The notes beneath the pieces are model-generated. The model was given only the letters and a program-made list of their open reading frames with translations. It had not been told where the DNA came from and ran no database searches. Of a stretch of 64,000 nt of DNA, positions 18,748 through 29,553 are shown piece after piece. The DNA lies in NCBI GenBank assembly GCA_019636285.1, contig JAHBXV010000014.1:1-64000 (forward strand). The letters run 5' to 3'. The stretch's first letter is position 1, and each line of letters opens with the position of its first letter. This stretch comes from Planctomycetaceae bacterium (GTDB lineage: Bacteria > Planctomycetota > Planctomycetia > Planctomycetales > Planctomycetaceae). Both the position numbers and the translations under genes were made by a program.

Positions 18748-20799
18748 ATGATGCTCCCGCTGTCCCCACGTCGCGGCGTGCTGCTTTCGTTCCTGTTCCT
18801 GCTGCTGGCGGCAACCACGATCGGGGCGCAGCAACTGGCGGCCCCCGCCAAGCCCGACGAGACGACGACCAAGCTCGTCGCCGAGATGATCGGTCGATAT
18901 CACATCAGCCAGAAGCCGCTGGACGACAAGATTTCGCAGCAGCTTTTGACCCGTTTTCTCAAGGAACTCGATCCGCAGAAGCTGTACTTGTTGCAGTCGG
19001 ATTACCAGGAATTCAGCAAGTACCGCGATCACCTGGACGACTACATCAAGCTCGGAAATACTGACTTCGGCCGGTCTGTTTTCGATCGCTTCATCGCGAG
19101 GCTGAACGAGCGCATCGACAAAGCCCACAAGCTGATCGATTCGCCGCAGGATTTCACGGTCGACGAAGACCTGGTGGTCGACCCGGAGAACACGACGTGG
19201 TCGACGACGGCTGCGGAACTGGACGATCGCTGGCGAAAGCGGATCAAGTACGACCTGCTGAACCTGAAGCTGGACGACGTGAGCGACGAAGAGGCCCGCA
19301 AGCGGCTGCACAAGCGCTACGACACCCTGCGGCGGGCCTACAGCGACATGGAACCGGCCGAGGTGCAGGAACTGTACCTTTCGAGCATGGCCCATTGCTT
19401 CGATCCCCATTCCAGCTACATGTCGCCTCAGACCCTGGAAGACTTCCAGATCTCCATGCGGTTGAGCTTGCAGGGGATCGGCGCGGCGCTGCGGTCGGAA
19501 GATGGCTACACCGTGGTCGCCGAAGTCGTTCCCGGGGGAGCCGCCGAGAAGGATGGCCGCCTGAAGGTTGGCGACAAGATCACCGCGGTCGCGCAAGCGG
19601 ACGGCGAGTACCAGGACATCGTGGAGATGAAGCTGAGCAAGGTCGTGCGTCTGATTCGCGGCGACTCGGGAACCAAAGTGTCGCTTCGGATTCAGACCGC
19701 AGACGGCAAGACCGAGACCTACGACCTGATTCGCCAGAAAATCGAACTGAAGTCGTCGGAAGTGAAGGGAGAAATTATCCCGGCTCCCGAGCGACTGCCG
19801 GGAACGACCGGGCGGATTGGCGTCATCAACATTCCTTCGTTCTACCGGGACTTTGGCGGCGCGCAGGAAGGTCTGGACGACTTTAAGAGCACGGCCCGCG
19901 ACGTCCTGAAGGTTCTGGACGACTTCAAAAAGCAGGGCGGCGTCGATGTGCTGGTGATCGACCTGCGAGGCAATGGCGGCGGGGCGCTGAGCGAGGCCAT
20001 TGAAGTTTCGGGACTGTTCATCGACGACGGCCCCGTCGTGCAGGTCAAAGAACAGAACGGCCGGGTCAAGAGCCACGACGACACGGAAAAGGGCGTCGCC
20101 TACAGCGGCCCGCTCGTCGTCCTGTGCAACCGGTTGTCGGCCTCCGCCTCCGAGATTTTCGCGGCGGCGATCAAGGACTATCATCGCGGCCTGGTGGTTG
20201 GCGACACGACGACGCACGGCAAGGGAACGGTGCAGAACGTGATGCCGGTGGCGGCCAATCAGATGTTTCGGCTGGCAGCGCCGAATCGCGGGGCGCTGAA
20301 GCTGACGATCAACCAGTTCTACCGGGTCAACGGGGACAGCACCCAGAACCTGGGTGTTCCGGCTGATGTCGTCTTGCCGTCGCTGATCGACAATATGGAC
20401 CTGGGCGAGTCGTTCCTCGACAACGCGTTGGCGTTCGACAAGATCGATCCCGCGCACCATGTTGTCTACGACATGGTGAATCCCGGCCTGGTTTCGAATC
20501 TGCGACAAACGAGCCAGGAACGCATCGCCAAGAGCGAGGATTTCACGAAGATCAAGGCCGACATCGCCAAGTTCCTCGAACGAAAGAATCGCAAGACGAT
20601 TCCGCTCAACGAAGAAAAGCTGAAATCCGAACGGGCGATCGACAAGGCCGAGGAAAAGGTTGTCGACGACGAGGAAAAACGAGAAACCAAGAAGAGCGAC
20701 GAACCGATCTTCCCGAAGACCGCGTACAACGACGAAGTGCTCCACATTTCGATCGATTACGCGAACCTGCTGAAGTCCGGTCGGACCGCGGCTCGGTAA
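18748..20799 (+). CDS. prc: S41 tail-specific protease (Prc-type carboxy-terminal processing protease)
   Basis: A 683-residue periplasmic protease. ATG 18748 begins a signal peptide (cleavage near IGAQ, residues 25-28). An N-terminal helical Tsp domain (about 40-215) precedes a PDZ domain (about 235-330, GIGAALRSEDG through the KVGDKI region) and the S41 catalytic core. Ser466 (SASASEIF) and Lys492 (HGKGTVQ) match the Ser-Lys dyad of E. coli Prc, and Asp477 is also kept. The charged C-terminal region corresponds to the Prc tail domain (DUF3340). It degrades proteins through their C-termini and helps envelope maintenance. A strong intrinsic terminator follows at 20910. Confidence 0.93.
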   Translation: MMLPLSPRRGVLLSFLFLLLAATTIGAQQLAAPAKPDETTTKLVAEMIGRYHISQKPLDDKISQQLLTRFLKELDPQKLYLLQSDYQEFSKYRDHLDDYIKLGNTDFGRSVFDRFIARLNERIDKAHKLIDSPQDFTVDEDLVVDPENTTWSTTAAELDDRWRKRIKYDLLNLKLDDVSDEEARKRLHKRYDTLRRAYSDMEPAEVQELYLSSMAHCFDPHSSYMSPQTLEDFQISMRLSLQGIGAALRSEDGYTVVAEVVPGGAAEKDGRLKVGDKITAVAQADGEYQDIVEMKLSKVVRLIRGDSGTKVSLRIQTADGKTETYDLIRQKIELKSSEVKGEIIPAPERLPGTTGRIGVINIPSFYRDFGGAQEGLDDFKSTARDVLKVLDDFKKQGGVDVLVIDLRGNGGGALSEAIEVSGLFIDDGPVVQVKEQNGRVKSHDDTEKGVAYSGPLVVLCNRLSASASEIFAAAIKDYHRGLVVGDTTTHGKGTVQNVMPVAANQMFRLAAPNRGALKLTINQFYRVNGDSTQNLGVPADVVLPSLIDNMDLGESFLDNALAFDKIDPAHHVVYDMVNPGLVSNLRQTSQERIAKSEDFTKIKADIAKFLERKNRKTIPLNEEKLKSERAIDKAEEKVVDDEEKRETKKSDEPIFPKTAYNDEVLHISIDYANLLKSGRTAAR

Positions 20800-20909
20800 T
20801 GGCAAACGAGGGGTGGCTGGGGTCGAGTCTTCGAGCACCCAGCTTCCGATCGTCGACGGATCGTAGTTCGCGTCCAATGAGTTTTTGCCGCGACCTTTGA
20901 CAGATGACC

Positions 20910-20951
20910 CGGCAACCCGCACGATTCGCTCGTGCGGGTTGCCGTCTTTTT
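20910..20951 (+). terminator. Rho-independent terminator after the S41 protease
   Basis: Perfect 15-bp stem (20910-20924 with 20930-20944, CGGCAACCCGCACGA and its complement), a 5-base loop, then TCTTTTT. It lies 110 bases after the protease stop and just before the ABC transporter genes. Confidence 0.92.
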
Positions 20952-21004
20952 ACGGGCCGCCGGCTCGACCTACCGATAGTTGCCCCCCGAATCGCTCGCG
21001 AACC

Positions 21005-22006
21005 ATGACCGCTATTCGCGTTGAGAATCTCACCAAGACCTATCGCGTGGCGCGGCCGGCGAGCAATTCGGCCGGCTGGTTCACGCGTCTGTGGAAGCGG
21101 GAACAGACCATTGTCCGGGCCGTTCGCGGCGTCAGCTTCGAGATCGAACAAGGCGAAATGGTGGCGTTTCTGGGTCCAAATGGGGCCGGGAAGACCACCA
21201 CGCTCAAACTGTTGTCGGGACTGATCTACCCGACGTCGGGAACGGCGACGGTCCTCGGATACATTCCGTGGCAGCGCGAGAACGCCTATCGCCGCCGGTT
21301 CTCGCTGGTGATGGGCCAGAAGAACCAGTTGTGGTGGGATCTTCCCGCGCGAGAGTCGTTCCAGCTTCATCGCGAAATTTACCGGATTGAGCCGACGGCC
21401 TTCGATCGCCGTCTGGATGAGTTGACCGACCTCTTGGAAGTACGGCGTCTGATCGGTCAGCCCGTTCGTGAACTGTCGCTGGGCGAACGGATGCGCATGG
21501 AACTGATCGCGGCGCTCTTGCACAGCCCGGATGTTCTGTTGCTCGACGAACCGACGATCGGCCTGGACGTGGTCTCGCAGCGGCGAGTTCAGCAGTTTCT
21601 CCGTCATTACCAGCAGGAACAACGGATCACCGTGCTGCTGACAAGCCACTACATGAAAGACGTGGAGGCGCTCTGCCGACGGGCGATCGTCATCAACGAG
21701 GGAGAGATCAAGCACGACGGCCCGCTTGGGGAAATTGTGGAGCGATTCAGCCGGAACAAGCTGATTGCCCTGCAATTTGGCGGAACCGAACTTCCCGCGG
21801 AGCTTGCCGAGTTTGGTCGCGTGATCGAAGCAGCGCCGCCGCGCGCGGTCCTTGAGGTTCCACGGACGGAAGTCTCCGCGACGCTCCAGCGACTCTTGGC
21901 GCGGTACACGCTGGAAGACGTGGGCGTGCAGGAACGGCCGCTGGAGGAAGTGATTGCCGAACTGTTTACCTCGTCGCGTCCGGAGTCTGCCGCCGCGACG
22001 CGGTAG
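21005..22006 (+). CDS. ABC-2 type transporter ATP-binding protein
   Basis: A 333-residue ATPase. Walker [11 protein letters not shown], signature [11 protein letters not shown], Walker [13 protein letters not shown] and switch His (LTSHYMKD) are all intact. A DUF4162-like C-terminal segment (about 245-320) is typical of the daunorubicin/NodI-type exporters. ATG 21005 ([13 protein letters not shown]) is the family start; the frame is open further upstream. The permease at 22041 begins 34 bases downstream, so the two form an exporter whose substrate is unknown. Confidence 0.92.
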   Translation: MTAIRVENLTKTYRVARPASNSAGWFTRLWKREQTIVRAVRGVSFEIEQGEMVAFLGPNGAGKTTTLKLLSGLIYPTSGTATVLGYIPWQRENAYRRRFSLVMGQKNQLWWDLPARESFQLHREIYRIEPTAFDRRLDELTDLLEVRRLIGQPVRELSLGERMRMELIAALLHSPDVLLLDEPTIGLDVVSQRRVQQFLRHYQQEQRITVLLTSHYMKDVEALCRRAIVINEGEIKHDGPLGEIVERFSRNKLIALQFGGTELPAELAEFGRVIEAAPPRAVLEVPRTEVSATLQRLLARYTLEDVGVQERPLEEVIAELFTSSRPESAAATR

Positions 22007-22040
22007 GCGAGTTGAATCCACTTCATCGGCCAGCCAGACC

Positions 22041-22862
22041 ATGATGACCGCCGGTCGCGTCAAACTCTTCATTCTGCGGACGAGCATCGCCGAGCGACTG
22101 GCCTATCGGGCGGACTTCGCCTTCGCGACGCTAGTGCGATTCCTGCCCATCGTCACGCAGATTTTTCTATGGTGGGCGATTTTTCAGTCGACGAAAGAGG
22201 GAAGCGGCTCGCTGAACGGCTACACCTACGCCGACATGGTGGCCTATTACCTGCTCGTGATGCTGGCGCGGGCGTTTTCGAGCATGCCGGGCCTGGCCAC
22301 GGGAATCGCGCGGGACATTCGCGACGGGACGCTGAAGAAATTTCTGATTCAGCCGATCGACATGCTCGACTACCTGTTCTGGCATCGGGTGGCCCACAAG
22401 CTGGTGTATTACGTCGTCGCGGCGGGTCCGTTTGCCCTGGTCTTCTGGCTTTGCCGCAGTTACTTCCCGGGGTGGCCCACACCGGAAATTTTCGCGGCCG
22501 GGACGGTCTCGCTGCTGCTGGGTTTCCTGGTTGGGTTTCTTCTGGAGGCAATGCTGGGGCTGGCCGGGTTCTGGTTTCTCGAGGTCAGTTCCCTGGTCTT
22601 CGTGTATATGCTGATGAGCTATTTCCTCTCCGGGCATATGCTCCCGATCGACTGGTTACCACCGCACGTCTCGGAAGCGATTCAGTGGCTGCCGTTTAAG
22701 TATCTGGCGTTCACGCCGGCGGCCATTTTTCTGGGGCGATACGACAACGCTCAACTGATCCGGGAACTGGCGATCGAAGCCAGTTGGGTGGCAGCGCTGT
22801 TCGCGGCTAACCGCTGGCTCCTGAACCGGGGCCTGAGGCGATACAGCGCGTTCGGTGGCTAG
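22041..22862 (+). CDS. ABC-2 family permease
   Basis: A 273-residue inner-membrane protein with about six hydrophobic segments, matching the ABC-2 permease group (ABC2_membrane_6/DUF990 type). It has an N-terminal [17 protein letters not shown] segment, a cytoplasmic loop ending in [12 protein letters not shown], and C-terminal [23 protein letters not shown] 22041 follows the ATPase gene after 34 bases. It pairs with the ATPase at 21005. A second permease, sometimes present in this family, is not found; the next gene is an MFS transporter. Confidence 0.88.
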   Translation: MMTAGRVKLFILRTSIAERLAYRADFAFATLVRFLPIVTQIFLWWAIFQSTKEGSGSLNGYTYADMVAYYLLVMLARAFSSMPGLATGIARDIRDGTLKKFLIQPIDMLDYLFWHRVAHKLVYYVVAAGPFALVFWLCRSYFPGWPTPEIFAAGTVSLLLGFLVGFLLEAMLGLAGFWFLEVSSLVFVYMLMSYFLSGHMLPIDWLPPHVSEAIQWLPFKYLAFTPAAIFLGRYDNAQLIRELAIEASWVAALFAANRWLLNRGLRRYSAFGG

Positions 22863-22997
22863 CGAACCGTGCCGACGGCGTCGCGCCCGGACAAAACGAT
22901 GCGGTTCGGTTGAATTCGAGGGGTCTGGCTCCCAATCGGTGGTTCGAGCTCCTATGATCGTACAGAGGTCGCCAATGCGACCTGAACTGCCCGCCCC

Positions 22998-24251
22998 ATG
23001 GACACCGCCCCACCTCCTCCCTCCGCCGTCGCAGCCGACGCCCCGACTCGTAGTGTCTACGATCGCACGTTCTGGCTCGCCTACCTGGCCAACACAAGCC
23101 TCGTGTTCGCCAACGCGCTGACGTTCCGTTTCGCGGAACTTGTCAGCTTCGTCGGGGGAACCGAAAAGGTCGCCGGGGACATTGTCGCGGTCGGGTTGAC
23201 CATTGCCGTGATTGTGCGGCTGGCCGCGTCGCACGTGATCGACGACTACGGCACACGGCGGATGTGGATCGTCACCACGTTGCTGTTCATCACGGGCTGC
23301 GTGATGTTCCTCCTCGCACAGAGCGTGAGCCTGGAACTGTATGTCGCGCGGACCGTGTTCGTCGTGGGTCTGACCGGCATGTTCGCGTGCAGCATGACGC
23401 ACATCCAGAACCAGGTTCCCCTCGAGCGGCGCACCGAAGTGATCGGCAACCTGGGCAGCAGCGGCTTTATCGGGATGATTCTCGGGGCGAACGCCGGAGA
23501 TTGGATTCTGCGGCTGATTCCGGCGGGGCGCGGGCAGTTTCTGGCGCTGTTCGGCCTGGCGGCCTTCATCGGCGTTATCTACCTGGGAATCGTCCTGGAG
23601 ATGACCAAGGGGCAACGCCGTCCCATCACCCATCAACCCTCGCCCCCCGCCTGGAAATTGCTCATCCGCCATTGGCCGGGAGCCGTGGTTGTCGTCGGCC
23701 TCGTCATGGGGCTGGGAGTGACGGTCAACACCGTGTTCCTGACGCGGTTCGCGACGACGCGCGGCATTGCCAGCCTGGGGGTGTTCTTCACTGCCTACGC
23801 ACTCTCGGCATTCGTGTTTCGTATTCAAGCAGCCCATTGGAGCCGCACGATTGGCCGCCATTGGATGCTCGTGCGCGGACTGTTGGGTCACACGGTGGGC
23901 TTGGCGCTTCTGGCCACCGTCACGCAGGGCTGGCAACTCGTTCTGCCGGCGATCGTGTGCGGCTTCGGCCATGCGCTGCTATTCCCGGGCGTCGTCTCGC
24001 TGGGGTCGGGTTCGTTTCCGCCGGAATCGCGCGGTACGGGAACGGCGACCATTCTGGGGCTGGTCGACTTTGGCAGCCTCGTTGTCTCGCCCATCCTGGG
24101 GCGAATCATCGTGAACGCGGGATTCGAGTGGATGTTCCTGATGGCAAGCGGCTGCGCGCTGCTGACGGCCATTGGCTACAGCGTGGTCGCGTGGCAATAC
24201 CCCGACCACGAGGAAGTCTCGGCCGGGGCCGTCACCGTGGGACAGCGCTAG
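22998..24251 (+). CDS. Major facilitator superfamily transporter
   Basis: A 417-residue polytopic membrane protein with about 12 hydrophobic segments. The first loop (AASHVIDDYGTRRMW) has the position and shape of the MFS motif A (GxxxDrxGrr), and a matching half-repeat appears after residue 220. Residues 1-20 are a Pro/Ala-rich hydrophilic N-terminus. Substrate unknown. It ends 19 bases before the converging gene at 24271. Confidence 0.85.
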   Translation: MDTAPPPPSAVAADAPTRSVYDRTFWLAYLANTSLVFANALTFRFAELVSFVGGTEKVAGDIVAVGLTIAVIVRLAASHVIDDYGTRRMWIVTTLLFITGCVMFLLAQSVSLELYVARTVFVVGLTGMFACSMTHIQNQVPLERRTEVIGNLGSSGFIGMILGANAGDWILRLIPAGRGQFLALFGLAAFIGVIYLGIVLEMTKGQRRPITHQPSPPAWKLLIRHWPGAVVVVGLVMGLGVTVNTVFLTRFATTRGIASLGVFFTAYALSAFVFRIQAAHWSRTIGRHWMLVRGLLGHTVGLALLATVTQGWQLVLPAIVCGFGHALLFPGVVSLGSGSFPPESRGTGTATILGLVDFGSLVVSPILGRIIVNAGFEWMFLMASGCALLTAIGYSVVAWQYPDHEEVSAGAVTVGQR

Positions 24252-24270
24252 GCGTTGCGAGGACCGACCA

Positions 24271-24591
24271 TCAACCTTCGCTGGGCTTGGCCGATGCTTC
24301 CGCAGCCGGTTTGGCGGGCTTCTTGATGACCCCGCGCTGCACGTCTTTCACGACTTCGGCGAGAATCGCGGGATCCGCCTTTTGGACCACGTGTTCGACA
24401 CGGCTTTCCGGGACACCCAGGCGGAGCATGATTTCGCGGGCCGACTCCCACAGCTTGAGCTTCTTTTTGTCGCTCGCCAGATAGAGATCGGCGACGAGTT
24501 CGCCCAGCCGCTGTTCGTCCATCTGGTCGCGGTTGTTGTAGAACCGCTTGATGACTTTCTGCTGATAGGACGAGTATTCGCGATCCGCCAT
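24271..24591 (-). CDS. Conserved small hypothetical protein
   Basis: A 106-residue, highly charged, mostly helical protein (MADREYSSYQQKVIKRFYNN at the start) with a Lys/Ala/Pro-rich tail. The start ATG 24591 has an upstream AAAAGG. There is no signal peptide or membrane segment. It lies 66 bases downstream of gcvT on the same strand and may share its transcript. Codon use and composition look normal, so I take it as a real gene, but I recognise no domain. Confidence 0.7.
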   Translation of the reverse strand: MADREYSSYQQKVIKRFYNNRDQMDEQRLGELVADLYLASDKKKLKLWESAREIMLRLGVPESRVEHVVQKADPAILAEVVKDVQRGVIKKPAKPAAEASAKPSEG

Positions 24592-24657
24592 GATGCCAAC
24601 CTTTTCCCGAGTGCCGAGTCCTCCGTCAGCCGCCAGCCAAAATCGCGTCGCGAGTTT

Positions 24658-25743
24658 TCAGCCGGCGGTCATGGCCCCGCGTTTGTAAAACGGCAGCGGG
24701 ACCACTTCGGCTTCAACCAATTGTCCACGAATTTCGGCGCTGAGTCGCGTGCCAATCGCGGCCAATTCGCGCGGAATGTAGCCCATGGCGATCGCGCGTT
24801 GCAGAGTTGGCGAAAACGTGCCGGACGTGACTCGACCGACGACCGTGGCGTCGTGCAAGAGCGTCGCCCCTTCGCGAGCGATCCGTTTGCCGACAAGTTG
24901 CAGCCCCACACGAACCGGTCGAGAACTGTCGGCCTTCGCCCGCAGCAAGCCGTCGCGACCAATGAGATCGGGCTTCGAAAGATCGACGGACGATTCCAGC
25001 CCCGCCTGGAAGGGATCGATCTCTTCGGAGAGTTCATGCCCGTACAAAGGCATGGCGGCTTCGAGGCGCAACGTGTCGCGCGCCCCGAGCCCACAGGGTA
25101 GCGCGCCACCCTCGATCAACCGTTCCCAGAGCCCCGCCTTGTCGAGCGGCAAAATGACTTCGAAACCGTCTTCACCGGTGTAGCCCGTGCGGCTGACGAG
25201 GCACGGCGCTCCGTCGATGTCGATGAACTTCGACGTATAATACTTGAGGTCCGCCAGCGTGGTGCCGACGATCGGTTCGAGGAGTTCTCGCGACGCCGGC
25301 CCCTGCACCGCCAGCATGGCGGAGGACAGCGTGCGGTCCTCGAAGTTGATGCCTTCCGGCAAGGGGTCGCGCTGCAACCACGCGACGATCTTTTCCCGGT
25401 TCGACGCGTTGACCACTAAACCAACGGTGTTGTCATCGAGCCCGTAGACCAGGACATCGTCGAGAATGCCGCCGTCCGCGTTGCAGACGAGCCCGTAGCG
25501 GATCCGTCCGTTCCGCAATTGACCGACCGGGCACGTCACGAAGCGATCCACCCAGGCGCGGGCCGAGGGACCGGTGACCAGCAGCCGTCCCATGTGGCCG
25601 ATGTCAAAGAGGCCAACGCGATTTCGGACCGCATTGTGCTCGTCGACGATGCCCGAGTACTGGATGGGCATGTCCCAGCCGGCGAAATCGACGAGCCGAC
25701 CACCGTGAGCGCGATGCCAGTCGTTCCAGACAGTTTTCAGCAT
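24658..25743 (-). CDS. gcvT: Aminomethyltransferase, glycine cleavage T protein
   Basis: A 361-residue GcvT, which moves the methylene group from lipoyl-H protein to tetrahydrofolate in glycine cleavage. ATG 25743 has a GGGAG ribosome-binding site. Recognisable segments are HRAHGGRLVDFAGWDMPIQY, GLFDIGHMGRL, SRTGYTGEDGFEV and GLGARDTLRLEA, which hold folate-binding residues, and the C-terminal GYIPRELAAIGTRL barrel. Full length for the family. The other glycine-cleavage genes (H and P proteins) are not in the window. It is 55 bases downstream of sdhB. Confidence 0.94.
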   Translation of the reverse strand: MLKTVWNDWHRAHGGRLVDFAGWDMPIQYSGIVDEHNAVRNRVGLFDIGHMGRLLVTGPSARAWVDRFVTCPVGQLRNGRIRYGLVCNADGGILDDVLVYGLDDNTVGLVVNASNREKIVAWLQRDPLPEGINFEDRTLSSAMLAVQGPASRELLEPIVGTTLADLKYYTSKFIDIDGAPCLVSRTGYTGEDGFEVILPLDKAGLWERLIEGGALPCGLGARDTLRLEAAMPLYGHELSEEIDPFQAGLESSVDLSKPDLIGRDGLLRAKADSSRPVRVGLQLVGKRIAREGATLLHDATVVGRVTSGTFSPTLQRAIAMGYIPRELAAIGTRLSAEIRGQLVEAEVVPLPFYKRGAMTAG

Positions 25744-25798
25744 CGGCGACTCCCTTCAGCGCCCGTTCCGGGCCCGGTGCCCCCGGTCCTGGGGGCGA

Positions 25799-26575
25799 TT
25801 ACTGCACGTTCGACGCGAGGCTCGCGCGAATGTACTCCCGGTTCAGGACGGCGATGTTCCAGAGGCTGATGTTCGCGGGACAGGCGGCCTCGCATTCGCC
25901 GGTGTTGGTACATGCCCCGAAGCCTTCGCGATCCATCTGGCCGATCATCCCCAGCACGCGGCTGGCCCGTTCCCCCCCGCCCTGCGGCAGGTGGGACAGG
26001 TGCGACACCTTCGCGGAAACGAACAGCATGGCGGACGCATTCTTGCACGCGGCGACACAGGCCCCGCAGCCGATGCATGCGGCCGCGTCCATCGCTCGCT
26101 CCTGCTTGACGCGCGGGACGGGAAGCGAGTTCGCTTCGGGAGCACTGCCGGTATTGACCGACACAAAGCCCCCCTGTTGGATGATGCGATCGAACGATGT
26201 TCGATCGACAACCAGGTCGCGCAGGACCGGAAACGCCTCCGCACGCCACGGCTCGATCACGATGGTGTCTCCATCGCGGAAGCGGCGCATGTGCAACTGG
26301 CAGGTGGTCACGTTCCGATCCGGCCCGTGCGGCTGGCCATTGATCATGACGCCGCACATGCCGCAGATGCCCTCGCGGCAGTCGTGGTCGAAAGCGACCG
26401 GTTCCTCGCCGCGGGAGATGAGCTGCTGGTTGAGGACGTCCAGCATTTCCAGGAACGACATGTCGGTGGAAATATTGGACAGTTCGTAGGTCTTGAACTC
26501 GCCAGAAGCCTCGCGGTTCGACTGCCGCCAGACCTTCAGCGTGAGATTCAGACCGGACTTCGCGGGAGCGATCAT
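25799..26575 (-). CDS. sdhB: Succinate dehydrogenase iron-sulfur subunit
   Basis: A 258-residue subunit carrying electrons from SdhA to the quinone. The [2Fe-2S] cysteines are C66, C71, C74 and C92 (CREGICGMC). The cubane-cluster cysteines are in [11 protein letters not shown] (167-177) and [12 protein letters not shown] (222-232). ATG 26575 lies one base after the sdhA stop, with a GAGGAG ribosome-binding site inside sdhA, so the pair is translationally coupled. Composition resembles the b558-type (Bacillus/Wolinella-like) group. Confidence 0.95.
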   Translation of the reverse strand: MIAPAKSGLNLTLKVWRQSNREASGEFKTYELSNISTDMSFLEMLDVLNQQLISRGEEPVAFDHDCREGICGMCGVMINGQPHGPDRNVTTCQLHMRRFRDGDTIVIEPWRAEAFPVLRDLVVDRTSFDRIIQQGGFVSVNTGSAPEANSLPVPRVKQERAMDAAACIGCGACVAACKNASAMLFVSAKVSHLSHLPQGGGERASRVLGMIGQMDREGFGACTNTGECEAACPANISLWNIAVLNREYIRASLASNVQ

Positions 26576-26576
26576 G

Positions 26577-28529
26577 CTACTTGTAGCTCCTCGTGGTCAA
26601 AGGACATTCGATGAATTCGAGAGGTTCTTTGTGGAGCACGGGCGTCTGGCCGGCCCCTTGGAACTCCCACGCCGAGACGTGGCAGAAATCCTGATCGTTT
26701 CGCACGCACTCGCCATCGGGCGTCTGGTGTTCTTCGCGGAAGTGCCCGCCGCACGATTCGTCGCGCTGGAGGGCATCCCAAGCCAGCAGTTCGCCGAATT
26801 CCAGAAAATCGGCGACGCGGCCGGCATGTTCGAGATTCTGGTTGAGCGAGTCCGGGGAGCCCATCACGCGGACATCTTCCCAGAACTCCTGCCGGAGCTG
26901 GCGAATCTGCTCGATGGCGGTCTGCAAGCCGGCCGCGTTCCGCGCCATGCCGACCTTGTCCCACATGATCTTGCCGAGCGCCCGGTGGAACTGCTCGACA
27001 CTCCGCTTGCCGTTGATCGAAAGCAGCTTTTCGGTCTGATTGCGGGACTCGATCACCGCTTCCTTGAAAGCGGGGTGATCGGTCGAGAGCTTTTCGTCCT
27101 TCTTCTTCGCGAGATTGCGGGCGAAGTGATCGGCGATCGTGTAGGGAATCACGAAGTACCCGTCGGCGAGCCCCTGCATCAAGGCCGAAGCCCCCAGCCG
27201 GTTGGCTCCGTGATCCGAGAAGTTCGCTTCCCCAAGCACGAACAGGCCGGGGATATTGCTTTGCAGATTGTAGTCGACCCACAACCCGCCCATGGTGTAG
27301 TGGACCGCGGGATAAATCCGCATCGGAACCTTGTACGGGTCTTCGTCCGTGATCCGCTCGTACATCTCGAACAGATTGCCGTACTTGGCGCGAATCGTCG
27401 ACTCGCCATCGCGAGCAATCGCGGCGGCAAAGTCGAGATAGACCGACTGCCCGCCCGGCCCGACGCCGAAGCCGGCGTCGCACTGTTCCTTGGCAGCGCG
27501 GGATGAGACATCGCGCGGAGCCAGGTTCCCGTACGATGGGTACTTTTCTTCGAGGTAATACTTGCGGTCGGCCTCGGGAATCTGACCCGGCGGGCGCGTC
27601 TCGTCCTTGTTGCGCGGCACCCAGACGCGGCCGTCGTTCCGGAGGCTTTCGCTCATGAGCGTCAGCTTCGACTGATGATCGCCGCTGACAGGGATGCACG
27701 TCGGGTGAATCTGCGTGTAGCAGGGGTTCGCGAAGAGAGCACCCCGCTTGTGGCACCGCCAGGCGGCCGTCACGTTGCAGTTCTTCGCGTTCGTCGAGAG
27801 GTAATAGACGTTGCCATAGCCGCCCGTGCAGAGAACGACGGCATCGGCCGCGAAACTCTCGATTTTGCCAGTAACAAGGTTCCGCGTGACGATGCCCCGT
27901 GCAACACCGTCGACCATGACGAGATCGAGCATCTCGTAACGGGCGAACATCTTGACGCGGCCGGCGGTGACCTGACGCATCAGGGCCTGGTAGGCCCCGA
28001 GGAGCAGTTGCTGCCCCGTCTGGCCCTTGCAGTAGAACGTCCGGGAGACCTGCGCGCCGCCGAACGAGCGGTTCGCGAGCGTGCCGCCGTATTCACGGGC
28101 AAAAGGCACTCCCTGAGCCACGCACTGGTCGATGATCGATGTGCTGAGTTGCGCCAGCCGATAGACGTTGGACTCGCGGCTGCGGTAATCGCCTCCCTTG
28201 ACGGTGTCGTAAAACAGCCGCCAGTGCGAGTCGCTGTCGTTCTGGTAATTCTTGGCGGCGTTGATCCCCCCCTGCGCGGCGATACTGTGGGCTCGCCGCG
28301 GCGAGTCCTGCACGCAGAATGACAGGACGTTGTAACCAAGTTCTCCCAGCGACGCCGCGGCCGATCCGCCCGCGAGCCCGGTGCCGACGACAATCACCGT
28401 GAACTTGCGGCGATTGTTCGGGGCGACGAGCTTCAGCTCGCGCTTACGGGTTTCCCAGCGCATGGCAATGTCGCCGGTGGGGCACTTCCCGTCGAGAATT
28501 TTCGTCGGTGATTCGACAACTGCCGACAT
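26577..28529 (-). CDS. sdhA: Succinate dehydrogenase flavoprotein subunit
   Basis: A 650-residue FAD subunit oxidising succinate to fumarate. It has the dinucleotide-binding motif [19 protein letters not shown], the FAD-linking histidine region [12 protein letters not shown], and active-site segments [17 protein letters not shown] and [14 protein letters not shown]. The C-terminus contains Arg/His residues of the capping domain. ATG 28529. Order sdhC-sdhA-sdhB is that of three-subunit enzymes with one di-haem membrane anchor. Confidence 0.95.
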   Translation of the reverse strand: MSAVVESPTKILDGKCPTGDIAMRWETRKRELKLVAPNNRRKFTVIVVGTGLAGGSAAASLGELGYNVLSFCVQDSPRRAHSIAAQGGINAAKNYQNDSDSHWRLFYDTVKGGDYRSRESNVYRLAQLSTSIIDQCVAQGVPFAREYGGTLANRSFGGAQVSRTFYCKGQTGQQLLLGAYQALMRQVTAGRVKMFARYEMLDLVMVDGVARGIVTRNLVTGKIESFAADAVVLCTGGYGNVYYLSTNAKNCNVTAAWRCHKRGALFANPCYTQIHPTCIPVSGDHQSKLTLMSESLRNDGRVWVPRNKDETRPPGQIPEADRKYYLEEKYPSYGNLAPRDVSSRAAKEQCDAGFGVGPGGQSVYLDFAAAIARDGESTIRAKYGNLFEMYERITDEDPYKVPMRIYPAVHYTMGGLWVDYNLQSNIPGLFVLGEANFSDHGANRLGASALMQGLADGYFVIPYTIADHFARNLAKKKDEKLSTDHPAFKEAVIESRNQTEKLLSINGKRSVEQFHRALGKIMWDKVGMARNAAGLQTAIEQIRQLRQEFWEDVRVMGSPDSLNQNLEHAGRVADFLEFGELLAWDALQRDESCGGHFREEHQTPDGECVRNDQDFCHVSAWEFQGAGQTPVLHKEPLEFIECPLTTRSYK

Positions 28530-28696
28530 GGTTTGCCTCTAGCCTGTCCGTTGAGAGTCCTGGAAGACGAAGCCCATCTCGCCTTTTCAGTCTCAACTTG
28601 CGTTTACTCGTTCTTTGCCATCCCCTCACCGAGTCGCCCGCGCCGGCTGAACGACGTAGCGACGCCGACCCCTCCACTCGCCTGGCGTGCTGACTG

Positions 28697-29470
28697 CTAG
28701 GGTTCAGCGGGCGTCACAATCTTGGCTTCCGGGGGTGCGACGGCAGCCAGTTCCGGAATCAGAATGGGAAGGCTGCAGAACCCGACCCCGATGACTATGG
28801 CGAACAGCCAGCTCATCAGGCGTATCGTGGGAGTGTATTTCGGGTGATCCCAGCCAAGCGACCGAAACGCGCTCGCCGCGCCGTGACTGAGGTGCAGACC
28901 CAGGAAGATCGTCCCGATGATGTAGACCACCCGGCTCAAGGGGTTGCTGAGGACCGCGACCGTCATTTCGTACATGCGAGGATGATGCTCGTCCCATTCC
29001 GGAAACGCGAGGTCGGGACGCAGGCCGATTCGCAGATCAGCGAGGTGCAGGAGGACGAAACCCAGCACGATCGCGCCCGACACAAACATCCAGTTGTGCG
29101 GGGGCAGCGGCGGCATGCCCGCTTGTTTGGAATGCTTGACCGCATACCGCTTCGAGCGAGCCGCCCGATTCTCGATTGTCACGACCACCGCCAGGTAGAT
29201 GTGAGCCAGGAACAGGAGCAGCAGCCCCAGTTCGATGAGCGGCAAGAACTCCTGGTTGTGGATCCAAGTCGCATAGGCATCGAAGGCCTCGGGACCACCG
29301 AACAGCAGCAGATTGCCAGCCAGATGGCCGATGAGGAACCCGCACAGCAGCAGGCCGGTCACCCCCATCACGAACTTCCGGCCAACCGACGAGGACAGCA
29401 TCCTGCCGAGCCAGCCAAGATTCAGCCGATTGGTGAGCGAACTTTGCGGATTCGCGGATCCGGTCTCCAT
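28697..29470 (-). CDS. sdhC: Succinate dehydrogenase cytochrome b subunit (b558 type)
   Basis: A 257-residue membrane anchor with five hydrophobic segments, the single-subunit di-haem type. Haem-ligating His candidates lie in GFLIGHLAGNLLLFGG, LFLAHIYLAV, LLHLADLRIG and GLHLSHGAASAF. ATG 29470 has a GGGGAGG sequence 11 bases upstream; an in-frame TTG at 29479 is less likely. A sigma70-like promoter is at 29554-29583. It heads the sdhCAB group. Confidence 0.92.
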   Translation of the reverse strand: METGSANPQSSLTNRLNLGWLGRMLSSSVGRKFVMGVTGLLLCGFLIGHLAGNLLLFGGPEAFDAYATWIHNQEFLPLIELGLLLLFLAHIYLAVVVTIENRAARSKRYAVKHSKQAGMPPLPPHNWMFVSGAIVLGFVLLHLADLRIGLRPDLAFPEWDEHHPRMYEMTVAVLSNPLSRVVYIIGTIFLGLHLSHGAASAFRSLGWDHPKYTPTIRLMSWLFAIVIGVGFCSLPILIPELAAVAPPEAKIVTPAEP

Positions 29471-29553
29471 GCTTCGCAAGACCTCCCCTGTGCCAACCCA
29501 ATCCCTGGCTGGCCTGACAGTCGTTTTCGCTTTCTGGTGGTGACAATCATCGA

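Noticed and set aside
18676-20922. 748-codon minus-strand frame opposite the S41 protease
   Set aside because: Exactly antisense to a gene with full protease motifs; it is the codon-bias shadow expected in GC-rich DNA and has no domain.
20606-22087. 493-codon minus-strand frame opposite the ABC ATPase
   Set aside because: Antisense to a clear ABC ATPase with intact Walker motifs; no domain in the shadow.
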